From contig PKCI01000190.1 in assembly GCA_002862135.1 (NCBI GenBank), positions 1 through 41,041 of the forward strand: a stretch of DNA of 41,041 nucleotides, written 5' to 3'. The notes under the pieces are model-generated. The model had not been told where the DNA came from, searched no databases, and worked only from the letters and a program-made list of their open reading frames with translations. Both the position numbers and the translations under genes were made by a program. The stretch comes from Verrucomicrobiota bacterium. GTDB taxonomy: Bacteria; Verrucomicrobiota; Verrucomicrobiia; Verrucomicrobiales; DEV007. How positions within the stretch are numbered: position 1 is the first letter of the stretch; every line of letters begins with the position of its first letter. This document shows, in pieces, positions 28,697 through 37,000 of the stretch.

Positions 28697-29142
28697 CAGT
28701 GGTGCACCCGCTTAAATTCTCCTGCCACTCCAAAGGTAAAGGTTCCTGACCGAAATGCTCTGCTCTTCCGGCTATCGAACCCCGCTCCTAGCGGGTGGTC
28801 GGCGGCAGCGCGGGAGATTCCGGCGTGGAAGTCTTCCGTACGCTCAGGTCCGACGTAGAATCGACTGCCAGAAAGCTCAACTCGGGCTTCCTCTGCGAGT
28901 CGGGCCTCGTTAAGAACTTCTGGAGATTCCTGCGATGGTTCGCGGTCAAGCTGCGAGCGGGTCGTCTTGGGTTGTTCATCGGTAGTAACCCTACCCTCTG
29001 TAGTTTTACCCGTCAATGTCGAGGGAGCGAACTTCACCCGACTCGACTGTCTGGTAATCTCGGAGAGACACTCAACATCAGGAGGAAGTCGGCAGTTATC
29101 ATCGCTTCGAATTACAGCTGAATTTTGCCACATGCCTGTCAT
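28678..29142 (-). CDS. Hypothetical protein
   Basis: The only sizeable reading frame that might use the 575-bp gap between eboB and the lipoprotein gene (154 codons, ATG at 29142). The N-terminal half is polar and Ser/Thr/Glu-rich; the C-terminal part (VELSGSRFYVGPERTEDF; RSGTFTFGVAGEFKR) has alternating beta-strand character. I recognise no family and there is no signal peptide. It overlaps the eboB end by 19 bp. It may be a genuine lineage-specific gene or chance; the plus strand of the same stretch reads less convincingly. Confidence 0.35.
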   Translation of the reverse strand: MTGMWQNSAVIRSDDNCRLPPDVECLSEITRQSSRVKFAPSTLTGKTTEGRVTTDEQPKTTRSQLDREPSQESPEVLNEARLAEEARVELSGSRFYVGPERTEDFHAGISRAAADHPLGAGFDSRKSRAFRSGTFTFGVAGEFKRVHHCYSMVY

Positions 29143-29271
29143 CCTGACAATCCTATCTCAGTTCTCGATTCGGATAGCCATCCACTTGCCTGCATTGACA
29201 CCGGAGGCCCCCATGATCAATATAATCTCAACATTAACACTGCCTTGATACCGGTCAGCGCCGGATTTGCT

Positions 29272-30210
29272 ATGAAACTTGCTCGCATTCTGACCCTCGT
29301 GCCTGTGGCTTTTCTCTCCCTTTCCTTGATAAGCTGCTCGGCCGTCAAGAAAGAGAAAGACAGCCAGAGCAGCCTGCTCGGTGAACTCCGCGCCGGAGAA
29401 TCCGACGAAGTTACTGTCAAGCGGTTGAAAGAACTGGCGAGCCTACCGAATGCCACTCTACCACCTTATCAATCCAGCGATAATGCTGAACCGGAATTCA
29501 CCACGGCGACTCCTCCGCCGTCGTCATGGGCCGATAGCGAATCCATTTCGAGAACTGTTTATCCTGGAGACATTTTCAGTGAACAGTCTGGTCCCGTTCT
29601 AAGGAAAGTAGTAAGTATTGCCGACTCCCTTCCCGATAAAGCTCGTGAAAGATGGCTCAGAGATATTGGAAAAGCGAAACAACGCCGTATTCCACTAACG
29701 CTCAATGCTGCCGAACTGGCCAGGCTTCAGGGGGAAGCCGGTGAAGATGTCGCGCTCCCGACACGCAGTGTTGCCTTGGATTTCAGAACCGTTCAATGGT
29801 CTCCTGCTTCGCCCATTCTCGAGAGTCACCTCGCATCGATTTCTCTCGGCACACCTCCTGCTAGTCTCAGCGAGGGTGCCGATATCAGTCGGCTGGCTAA
29901 TTCGCTTTCTGATGTCAAACATCGCCTCAAGAGCGGTGAGAAACTTTTCATCATTACCAGCGTCACGGAATCTGACGTCGTAGAAGCAAGCTATCCCGGG
30001 GCACCCCTAGGACAGCGTGATGCTGACCTCATCCTGAATGCTTTCAGCAGTCTCTACCCCCATCTCGACCGCCTCTCCGCCGAGAAAACCGGAGACTACG
30101 TGGCTGTGACACGCCTACCGTCGATCTACTGGGAGTTTGAGGTTCGGGAACTCAAATTTGATGGAGACCGCATTGTCATCATCGACCGAGAGCCTTTAGC
30201 CCGAAACTGA
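29272..30210 (+). CDS. Hypothetical lipoprotein
   Basis: A 312-residue exported lipoprotein. The signal MKLARILTLVPVAFLSLSLISC has a lipobox (LISC), with the modified Cys at residue 22. This decides the start at 29272 rather than upstream in-frame codons. The mature protein is hydrophilic, with a proline-rich stretch (ATPPPSSWADSES) and an even alpha/beta composition. No known domain is recognised. It ends 63 bp before the aquaporin-like gene on the same strand, with which it may be cotranscribed. Confidence 0.75.
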   Translation: MKLARILTLVPVAFLSLSLISCSAVKKEKDSQSSLLGELRAGESDEVTVKRLKELASLPNATLPPYQSSDNAEPEFTTATPPPSSWADSESISRTVYPGDIFSEQSGPVLRKVVSIADSLPDKARERWLRDIGKAKQRRIPLTLNAAELARLQGEAGEDVALPTRSVALDFRTVQWSPASPILESHLASISLGTPPASLSEGADISRLANSLSDVKHRLKSGEKLFIITSVTESDVVEASYPGAPLGQRDADLILNAFSSLYPHLDRLSAEKTGDYVAVTRLPSIYWEFEVRELKFDGDRIVIIDREPLARN

Positions 30211-30273
30211 ACCGCGTTGCTTGACAGTCCTTCAACAGATGGGACCTGTCGAAGGTCAATTCTCTCACGTCTT

Positions 30274-30951
30274 ATGCAACGTTTGATAAACGAGTTCATC
30301 GGCACTTTTTTTCTGATCTTCACCATTTGCGTGGCGGCGGTTTATGGAAAAGCAGGTGACTATGCCCCTCTCGCCATCGGAACAGTCCTTGTCGCTGTCG
30401 TTTACGCGGGCGGCCATATCTCCAGGGCTCACTACAATCCCGCTGTGAGCCTCGCGTTCCTGATTCGCGGTTGCTATATCTCAGTGAAGGAGATGTTCAG
30501 CTTTATGGGTGTGCAGTTTCTCGGGGCGATCCTTGCGGCACTCCTGGCAGCTTATTGCTTCAAAGGGGAGATAAAGGTGAGCGCTGCGGAAATATCCATC
30601 GCCCCGGCACTCGTCGGTGAATTTCTGTTTACCTTCTTGTTAGTCTGGGTGATTATGAACGTGGCCACAGCCAAAGCGACCACAGGTAATCAGTTTTACG
30701 GTATCGCTATTGGCTTCACAGTGATCGCTGCAATTTACTCTGTTGGTGACATCTCGCTCGCCGTGCTCAACCCAGCGGTCGCTGTCGCGTTGACTATGGC
30801 AGGAAAACTCAGCCTCGGTCAGATCTGGATTCCGATCGTGGGAAGCATCTCGGGATCAGTAGCCGCAGTGGTTATCTTCAACCACTCAAACCCCTCCGAA
30901 AAATGCTCAACCTCCGGCGAATCAAGCTGCCGGCCGATTGACGACGAATAG
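30274..30951 (+). CDS. Aquaporin-family (MIP) channel with atypical pore
   Basis: A 225-residue MIP-family channel with six hydrophobic segments and both half-helices. NPA motif 1 is N55-P56-A57 (GGHISRAHYNPAVSL); motif 2 is N166-P167-A168 (LAVLNPAVAVAL). The residue after motif 2, nearly always the selectivity-filter arginine, is Val169. By alignment with E. coli AqpZ the filter histidine also seems replaced, while an aromatic (Tyr44) remains near the phenylalanine position. The pore should be less polar and perhaps wider than a water channel, so the substrate is open. The C-terminus has a small cysteine-containing hydrophilic tail. The ATG at 30274 fits the family start (MQRLINEFIGTFFLIF). 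It ends 12 bp before msrA, convergent. Confidence 0.88.
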   Translation: MQRLINEFIGTFFLIFTICVAAVYGKAGDYAPLAIGTVLVAVVYAGGHISRAHYNPAVSLAFLIRGCYISVKEMFSFMGVQFLGAILAALLAAYCFKGEIKVSAAEISIAPALVGEFLFTFLLVWVIMNVATAKATTGNQFYGIAIGFTVIAAIYSVGDISLAVLNPAVAVALTMAGKLSLGQIWIPIVGSISGSVAAVVIFNHSNPSEKCSTSGESSCRPIDDE

Positions 30952-30963
30952 AAAGACTTGGGC

Positions 30964-31629
30964 TTACTCAAAGCCAAACTTCTTCATTTTCGGGGTGATA
31001 ACTACCCTACAATAAGGGTTCTTGTCCTTGTTGAGTCGGTAGTAATCTTGGTGGTAGTCTTCAGCCTCCCAAAAGGTAGAAGCGGCAGTGATCTCGGTCA
31101 CAGCCGGATCTTCATAGGCGCCGCTGGCGTCGAGCGCCTTTTTAGACTTCTCTGCGAGGTTCTTCTGCTCAGGACTGTGGTAAAAGATGGCAGAGCGATA
31201 CTGAGGCCCTCGATCGGCTCCCTGCTGGTTGAGTGTCGTCGGATCATGAGCCTGCCAGAAGATGTCGAGAACCTCTTCGAATGAGATTATCGTTTTGTCG
31301 TAAGTCACCTGAATCACTTCAGCGTGACCGGTCGTCTTGGTGCAGATTTGTTCGTAGGTCGGATTTTCAACATGTCCCCCCATGTAGCCTGACACTACAT
31401 CAACAACTCCGTCGATTCGCTCAAGCACCGCCTCAGTGCACCAGAAGCACCCGCCCCCGATCGTCGCGATTTCATGGTTTTTAGAATCACTCATCTTTTC
31501 TTCCCGGGAGTGAGTTACGTTTTGGCTGCCAGCTAAGGTTTTTGAAGTTTCGTCGGCATTTACAGACACAGCAACTATTCCTGCAAGGGCAATTCCGACA
31601 GTCAAGGGGAGATAAGAAAAACAGGTCAT
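30964..31629 (-). CDS. msrA: Peptide methionine-S-sulfoxide reductase MsrA, exported
   Basis: A 221-residue MsrA repairs methionine-S-sulfoxide in proteins. The catalytic motif is G-C61-F-W-C64 (TIGGGCFWCTEAVLE). Other family segments are GVVDVVSGYMGGHVENPTYEQICT, TGHAEVIQVTYD, and WQAHDPTTLNQQGADRGPQYRSAIFY. The first 25 residues form a signal peptide (PLTVGIALAGIVAVSVNA/DE), so the enzyme probably protects envelope proteins. ATG 31629 is preferred to a GTG one codon earlier. No msrB is adjacent or fused. Confidence 0.95.
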   Translation of the reverse strand: MTCFSYLPLTVGIALAGIVAVSVNADETSKTLAGSQNVTHSREEKMSDSKNHEIATIGGGCFWCTEAVLERIDGVVDVVSGYMGGHVENPTYEQICTKTTGHAEVIQVTYDKTIISFEEVLDIFWQAHDPTTLNQQGADRGPQYRSAIFYHSPEQKNLAEKSKKALDASGAYEDPAVTEITAASTFWEAEDYHQDYYRLNKDKNPYCRVVITPKMKKFGFE

Positions 31630-31762
31630 CACGACGGTAATTTGATGTGTCTCTCTCCGCTTCGCAATCGTTTTGGGACGGCGTGAGTCCGCCCAATTTT
31701 CTCCAAAGGAACCGCTGCCGGCCAGATCTTGGCACTTTTTTCCAAAAAATGGAGTTTAAGCT

Positions 31763-31790
31763 TTGACTTGTGGCATTTTTTTACTATAAC
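31763..31790 (+). promoter_or_regulatory. Sigma-70 promoter of the RHH regulator gene
   Basis: TTGACT (31763-31768) and TATAAC (31785-31790) with a 16-bp spacer are both close to consensus. The expected transcription start is near 31797, about 26 nt before the ATG at 31823. This is the best-looking promoter in the window. Confidence 0.75.
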
Positions 31791-31797
31791 AATGCCA
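31771..31797. promoter_or_regulatory. Candidate operator: inverted repeat flanking the -10 box
   Basis: TGGCATT (31771-31777) and AATGCCA (31791-31797) are perfect 7-bp arms with a 13-bp spacer that contains the -10 box. Protein bound to both arms would bracket the -10 box and the start site. Centre-to-centre spacing is 20 bp, about two helical turns, so both arms face the same side. It is a likely autoregulatory site for the ribbon-helix-helix protein encoded just downstream. Confidence 0.6.
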
Positions 31798-31822
31798 TAG
31801 TTATTCTTATTCACGTGGATTA

Positions 31823-32026
31823 ATGGCCAGGCCAAAGAACACGGCTGAGACCGTTCAGATCACTCTCTCCACCACAAAACAGGTGAAAGAGTTGCTCGAA
31901 GAGCTGTCGAAGACGGGCTTCTACGGGAAGAATGCCGCTGATACCGCTCACGCGCTTCTCAAGGAGAAGATCCGCGATTTGCAGCGTGACGGTCAGGCAC
32001 CGGGGCCGACTTATTCCAGAAAATGA
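31823..32026 (+). CDS. Small ribbon-helix-helix-like DNA-binding protein
   Basis: A 67-residue protein fits the MetJ/Arc layout. A short N-terminal strand (ETVQITLST) is followed by helix A (KQVKELLEELSK), a turn with glycines (TGFYGKN) and helix B (AADTAHALLKEKIRDLQRD), ending in a basic tail. The family probably acts as a dimeric transcription repressor. It has a strong promoter with an inverted repeat over the -10 box. The spacing of 51 bp to the next small gene would allow cotranscription, but that gene does not look like a toxin, so a toxin-antitoxin pair is not supported. Confidence 0.75.
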   Translation: MARPKNTAETVQITLSTTKQVKELLEELSKTGFYGKNAADTAHALLKEKIRDLQRDGQAPGPTYSRK

Positions 32027-32077
32027 TTGTGACTAACAAGAACATCCCATCAAGGAAACCCAGACCACTTGACACCC

Positions 32078-32308
32078 ATGTATCTCCCCGAACCGCATCC
32101 CACCAGCAGCACTCGCGCTCTTGAACTGCTCGAAACCGCTTCCGCAGATCCTACCAGATCCGTTCAGGAAGATCCGGAAATTCGTGCCGCGTTCGAAGAA
32201 GGCCTTCGCCAATTAGCCGAAGACATCGTTGAGCACAATCCCGGCCTCGCACATCTCCTTCTCGGAATGGGCGAAGCACCTTCTCCGAGCGTCCACGGTC
32301 AGAACTAG
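32078..32308 (+). CDS. Small acidic hypothetical protein
   Basis: A 76-residue acidic protein with a Pro/Ser/Thr-rich N-terminus (MYLPEPHPTSSTRALELLETA), a predicted amphipathic helix (EIRAAFEEGLRQLAEDIVEHN) and a short Gly/Pro tail. No family is recognised. ATG 32078 is preferred to a TTG three codons earlier. It may be cotranscribed with the RHH gene 51 bp upstream. A GC-rich inverted repeat (GGCGCT-A-AGCGCC, 32315-32327) follows the stop by 6 bp but lacks a T-run. Confidence 0.5.
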   Translation: MYLPEPHPTSSTRALELLETASADPTRSVQEDPEIRAAFEEGLRQLAEDIVEHNPGLAHLLLGMGEAPSPSVHGQN

Positions 32309-32426
32309 TCTCCCGGCGCTAAGCGCCAGTCCCTTTCTTCTCCAGCCTATTGGATCGCCTGATTTTCGGGGTGGGTCAAACCGGCCCAAATGCCATGCGC
32401 TGCACTTAACGCAACGCACCTCAAAA

Positions 32427-32501
32427 TGGTGCGCGATGCTGGATTTGAACCAGCGACAACCTGCGTGTGAAGCAGGTGCTCTACCCCTGAGCTAATCGCG
32501 C
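32427..32501 (-). tRNA. tRNA-Val (anticodon CAC)
   Basis: The minus strand folds as a complete 75-nt tRNA with the CCA encoded (32427-32429). Acceptor stem GCGCGAT pairs with ATCGCGC; the D arm contains AGCTCAGGGGTAGAGC. The anticodon stem CCTGC/GCAGG encloses loop TTCACAC, giving anticodon CAC (plus-strand 32467-32469). The T arm is GCTGG-TTCAAAT-CCAGC. The discriminator base is A. CAC reads valine codon GUG. TTTT directly follows the CCA and may help terminate transcription. Confidence 0.95.
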
Positions 32502-32626
32502 TTTTGTTCGAGGCCGCACCCTAGAATAGGTGCATCAAGCGGGCAAGCAAATCATACGAAGATTACTTCTAATGGGAATTAAGCAAAAGTGATTGATTTC
32601 CCCACCACGTCCTCGACCACTAACTG

Positions 32627-32728
32627 ATGTCTTCCCGCCAACCGTCACTCGGCCTTTCGCTAGTTTGTGTCGGCCTTTTCATGGCAGCCATCGGGGTAAT
32701 TTTGGGCCTGAGCATCGCTTATTTCTAG
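32627..32728 (+). CDS. 33-residue single-span membrane peptide
   Basis: ATG 32627 to TAG 32726-32728 encodes 33 residues: a short polar head (MSSRQPS) followed by an uninterrupted hydrophobic segment (LGLSLVCVGLFMAAIGVILG) and a short tail ending AYF. It resembles the tiny membrane proteins common in bacterial genomes. It has no recognisable family and no strong ribosome binding site, so it may be chance, although the clean hydrophobic run is suggestive. Confidence 0.4.
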   Translation: MSSRQPSLGLSLVCVGLFMAAIGVILGLSIAYF

Positions 32729-32779
32729 GAAGTTCAGAACGAAACGCTTAGCATTAGCACCGTCTTTCGCTCCAAGGCA

Positions 32780-33154
32780 GTGAATCTCGCTCAGCACCTC
32801 CATCGCGCCTTCTTCAAAAAGCTCGAAGCCGGAGTGCCCGGAGCCCGGAAAGAGATTACCACTTTCCTGGATTCGCTTAACTATTCAGGCTCGTCTTGCG
32901 TTCCAAAGTCAAAGATTACGATCTACTGCAAGGCAGATCAGCTTTTCGGACCCGAGGAGATCCACACCACTCAATCGGACTCTTTCGACAACAAAGGTAT
33001 CAGCAGTTTTGACGAGCTTCTCCTAGACGCGACTGCCGTGGAACGGGATCAATGCGTGAAGTTTTCCTCAAACTACGTTTTTTCCCTTTCGCCTTCGCCA
33101 GGATCGGGCAAACTTCCGCCTCACTCTGTTTCACGACACAAATCCGTTTCATGA
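32780..33154 (+). CDS. Doubtful open reading frame before parA
   Basis: A GTG-started frame of 124 codons fills most of the 420-bp stretch between the small membrane peptide and parA, overlapping the parA start by 4 bp. Residues 1-95 look protein-like (FFKKLEAGVPGARKEITTFLDSL; ISSFDELLLDATAV) but the last 25 are serine/proline-rich and look non-coding. No family is recognised. I see nothing else in this stretch; parA's promoter should lie in it. Confidence 0.25.
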   Translation: MNLAQHLHRAFFKKLEAGVPGARKEITTFLDSLNYSGSSCVPKSKITIYCKADQLFGPEEIHTTQSDSFDNKGISSFDELLLDATAVERDQCVKFSSNYVFSLSPSPGSGKLPPHSVSRHKSVS

Positions 33155-33918
33155 AGATCATAGCCATCGCAAATCAAAAAGGGGGCGTCGGAAAAACAAC
33201 AACCTCCGTTAACCTGGGAGCGTGCCTCGCTGAAAGAGGAGTCCAGGTCCTCGTGCTGGATATGGATCCCCAGGCCAACTCGACAAGCGCGCTAGACTTC
33301 GTCCCCGGGGAAAACACCAGTGTCTACCAGGCACTCATGGGCGATTCGCCAATCGCCGACCTCGTCCTGCAGACAAAATACGAAAATCTCTCGCTCATTC
33401 CATGTGACATGGACCTCGCCGGTTGTGAAATCGAGATGGCAAGGGAAGATGATCACCTCATCCGTCTTCGGGGTATCCTCGAAGAATTTCGCAAGGATGA
33501 TCCCGCCGACTACATGCTCATCGATTGTCCGCCTTCCCTCGGCGTGCTGATGACCTCTTCGCTGGCAGCGGCGGATGAACTGATTGTTCCGCTTCAGTGC
33601 GAATATTTCGGCCTCGAAGGTCTGTCCAAGATCGTGGGTGTGCACCAGCAGATCAAGGAATCGGGTGCCAACGCCGATGTGGTCCTCGAAGGCATCATCA
33701 TGACGATGGCCGACAGCCGAACCAACCTTTCCACGATGGTGATTAATGATGTTAGGGAATACTTCCCTGAGATAACCTACGAGACCATCATTCCGCGCAA
33801 TATCCGCCTCGGTGAGGCTCCATCCTACGGACAGACCATTATCGATTACGCCCCCTCCTGCAGTGGAGCTGTTGCTTATCGGGCTCTGGCCGACGAGTTC
33901 CTCCGGCGACACGGCTAA
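33151..33918 (+). CDS. parA: ParA/Soj-family chromosome-partitioning ATPase
   Basis: A 255-residue ParA-family ATPase. The deviant Walker A box is K10-GGVGK15-TT (AIANQKGGVGKTTTSVNLGA), with the signature lysine K10. The Walker A' / B segments LVLDMDPQANSTSALDF and YMLIDCPPSLGVL are intact. QCEYFGLEGLSKI and the ending SYGQTIIDYAPSCSGAVAYRALADEF are typical of chromosomal Soj proteins. ATG 33151 is chosen at the family start. It normally works with ParB bound at parS, moving origins apart on the nucleoid. No parB or obvious parS (TGTTTCACGTGAAACA) is seen here. secA follows on the same strand after 102 bp. Confidence 0.95.
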   Translation: MKIIAIANQKGGVGKTTTSVNLGACLAERGVQVLVLDMDPQANSTSALDFVPGENTSVYQALMGDSPIADLVLQTKYENLSLIPCDMDLAGCEIEMAREDDHLIRLRGILEEFRKDDPADYMLIDCPPSLGVLMTSSLAAADELIVPLQCEYFGLEGLSKIVGVHQQIKESGANADVVLEGIIMTMADSRTNLSTMVINDVREYFPEITYETIIPRNIRLGEAPSYGQTIIDYAPSCSGAVAYRALADEFLRRHG

Positions 33919-34020
33919 TTCGGCCTAGCCGACTTTCGCGACATCCCGGGAAAATCGACTGAAAAACGCCCGAGATGCCCTATACTTCATCTCTCCTGAT
34001 TTTTCCTCCCCCCGTTCGAC

Positions 34021-37000
34021 ATGCTTCAGTGGTTTCTCAAATTCATCGTTGGCAACCGAAACCAGCGCGTAATCAAGCAGATCGCGCCTGTGGTCAATCG
34101 CATCAACGAGATCGAAAAGCAGCTCCAAAATGAGCCTGAACAAGTGCTTCGCGACAAGACCGCCGCCTGGATAGAGCACCTCGATCGCTACAATCTGAAG
34201 TTCGAAGGTTTCAGTGAGCGCGTGCTTCTCGCCCGCGAGGCAGAAGACAACCGCGCCACCCTAACTGCCTGGTGCGAGCGCTTTGATCGTCTCTCCGAAG
34301 AGTTCAGGAATGCTGCCGATTTCATCAAGCCTGATGAGGTGTCAACCCTGAGCTCCACGGACATGGCCACTAAGATCCTCGAGGCTCAGTCCTTATTCAG
34401 CGACCTTAAAGATGAATTTCCTGCCGTTCGGAAGGCTTATTTGGAAGAGATTCTCCCCGAAGCCTACGCCGTTGTGAAGAATGCAGCCCGCCGCCTCTGC
34501 GGCCAGGAGTGGGACGTCTGTGATCACCCCGTGAAGTGGCAGATGGTTCACTTCGACGTTCAACTCATCGGCGGCATCGGCCTCCACCGCGGCATGATTG
34601 CCGAGATGGCAACCGGCGAAGGTAAAACGCTCGTTGCGACACTCCCCGTGTTCCTCAACGCATTGACCGGGCTTGGAGTGCACGTCATCACCGTGAACGA
34701 TTACCTTGCCCGCCGAGATTCCGAATGGATGGGCTATCTTTTCGAGTGGCTCGGACTGACCGTTGGTTGTATTCAAAACGATCAGCGAGGTGATATCCGC
34801 AAAGAACAATATCAGAAACATATCACCTACGGAACCGCCAGCGAATTCGGCTTCGACTACCTTCGCGACAACGGCATGGCCCAAAGCGCCGAGGACCAGG
34901 TTCAGCAGAATCACTACTTCGCACTGATCGATGAGGTTGACTCTGTTCTCGTTGATGAAGCCCGGACGCCTCTCATCATCTCCGGCCCTGTCACCCAGCG
35001 CCAGGATCAACAGTTCGACACCTATAAGGGCGCCATCCAGAACCTCTTCCGTCGACAAACCAAGCTCGTCAACGACCTGGCTCAGGAAGCGAAGAAAGAG
35101 ATGGAAGCCGGGAGTGTCGCTGAAGCTGGCGAGATTTACTACAAGGTCAAACTCGGCATGCCCCGCAACCGGGCCCTGCTCCGCGCCATGGAGGACGCCG
35201 AGGTCCGCCGCGCCATTGAAAAGGCCGAACTCGAATTCTACCGCGATCCGCAGAAGACCGCTCTTTTTGCACTCAAGGAAGAACTCTACTTCACTCTCGA
35301 TCCGAAGGCTCACGAAGCCGAACTCACAGAGCAGGGACGCCAGTTTCTCAGCCCGGATGATCCAGATGCTTTCATTCTTCCAGACCTCTCCGACGCATTC
35401 TCACAGATCGACGGAGACGATTCGCTCAACGACCGCCAGAAGGCTGAGAAAAAGGGGGAACTCCAGCAGCAGATGGCAGCTCAGGCTGAGAAGATGCATA
35501 CCATCTCCCAGCTCATGCGCGCCTACACGCTCTACGAGAAAGACGTGCACTACGTCGTCGAAGACAACCGTGTCATGATCGTCGACGAAAACACCGGTCG
35601 TAAGATGGCCGGTCGTCGCTGGTCCGACGGTCTTCACCAAGCGGTTGAGGCAAAGGAAGGCGTCAAGATCGAGGGCGAAACTCAGACTTACGCTACCATC
35701 ACGATCCAGAATTACTTCCGCCTCTACGAGAAGTTGGGTGGTATGACAGGAACAGCGGAAACCGAAGCCGCCGAATTCCGCGACATCTACAAGCTGGACG
35801 TCCTCGTCGTTCCGACGAATCGCCCCATCAAGCGGATCGATCTCAACGACAAAATTTTCAAGACTCAGCGCGAAAAGTTCAAGGCAGTCATCGACCTCGT
35901 CCGCGAACATCACGCTGAGAATCAGCCGATTCTTCTGGGAACCGCCAGTGTGGAATCCTCCGAGATTCTCGCCCGCATGCTCAAGCGTGAGAAGATCCCC
36001 CACTCAGTCCTCAACGCCAAGTTCCACGAGCAGGAGGCTGAGATTGTCGCCCGCGCTGGCCAGCCGGGCTCCGTAACCGTGGCGACCAACATGGCCGGTC
36101 GGGGCACCGACATTAAGCTGGGCGAAGGCATCGACGCCAAGGGTGGTCTCATGGTGATTGCGACCGAGCGTCACCGCAGCCGCCGCGTTGACCGCCAGCT
36201 TCGCGGACGTTGTTCGCGTCAGGGCGACAACGGTGTTTCCGTTTTCTACGTCAGCTTCGAGGATGACCTCATGATGCAGTTCGGTGCCGCCGAGCGCATG
36301 ACCAAGATGATGGAGCGTTTCGGCCTCGAAGAAGGCCAAGAACTCGAACATCCCTGGCTCAATAAGTCGGTCGAAAACGCCCAGAAAAAGGTCGAGCAAC
36401 GCGACTATCTCGCCCGAAAACACATCCTCGAATACGACGACGTGATGAACAACCAGCGGACCGTGGTTTACGGTTACCGCAACGAGGTCTTGAACACCGA
36501 AAACCCTCACAGTCTTGTCATCGATATCATCGAGGACGCCCTGCCCGTGATGCTACAGGACTGCTTTGATCCCGAAACCGGGGAACTTGTTCCTGAGGCA
36601 ATCCTCAATGAGATTAATGCCCGCTTCCCCCTCGGCCTTACCGCCGAAGACGTTGGATTTGACAACAAGGCACCGGACGAGGTCCTCGACTTCGTGATCG
36701 ATCAGGTCAAAGCCGCCTACGAAGTTAAGACCGCTCACGAAGACCCCGAGCGCGTAGAAGATCTTGAACGTTGGGTCATTCTTCACAGCATCGACCAACT
36801 CTGGCAGGAACATCTTTACGAGATGGACAACCTGCGTGAGGGCATCGGCAACTACCGCCATGCTCAGAAGGATCCTCTTGTCGAATACAAGCACGCCGCC
36901 TACGACCTCTTTGTCGGCCTGATGGACAAAATCAAGAGCGAGGTTCTCGGCAACCTCTTCCGCACCACCACAGTACGGCCAGAGGACTACAACCGCGTCC

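Noticed and set aside
28781-28795. CCCGCT-CCT-AGCGGG hairpin as a terminator after eboB
   Set aside because: No T-run follows on either strand, and it lies within the possible minus-strand coding frame.
31823-32308. Toxin-antitoxin pair made of the RHH protein and the next small gene
   Set aside because: The second protein has no toxin-like domain, and the genes are separated by 51 bp rather than overlapping.
32229-32495. A plus-strand frame ending in a LDLNQRQPACEAG-type sequence
   Set aside because: That ending is the familiar artefact of translating the complement of a tRNA gene; it corresponds to tRNA-Val at 32427-32501.
34393-35313. A 306-codon open frame antisense to secA
   Set aside because: It lies wholly within secA, its composition mirrors the opposite strand, and it has no recognisable domain.
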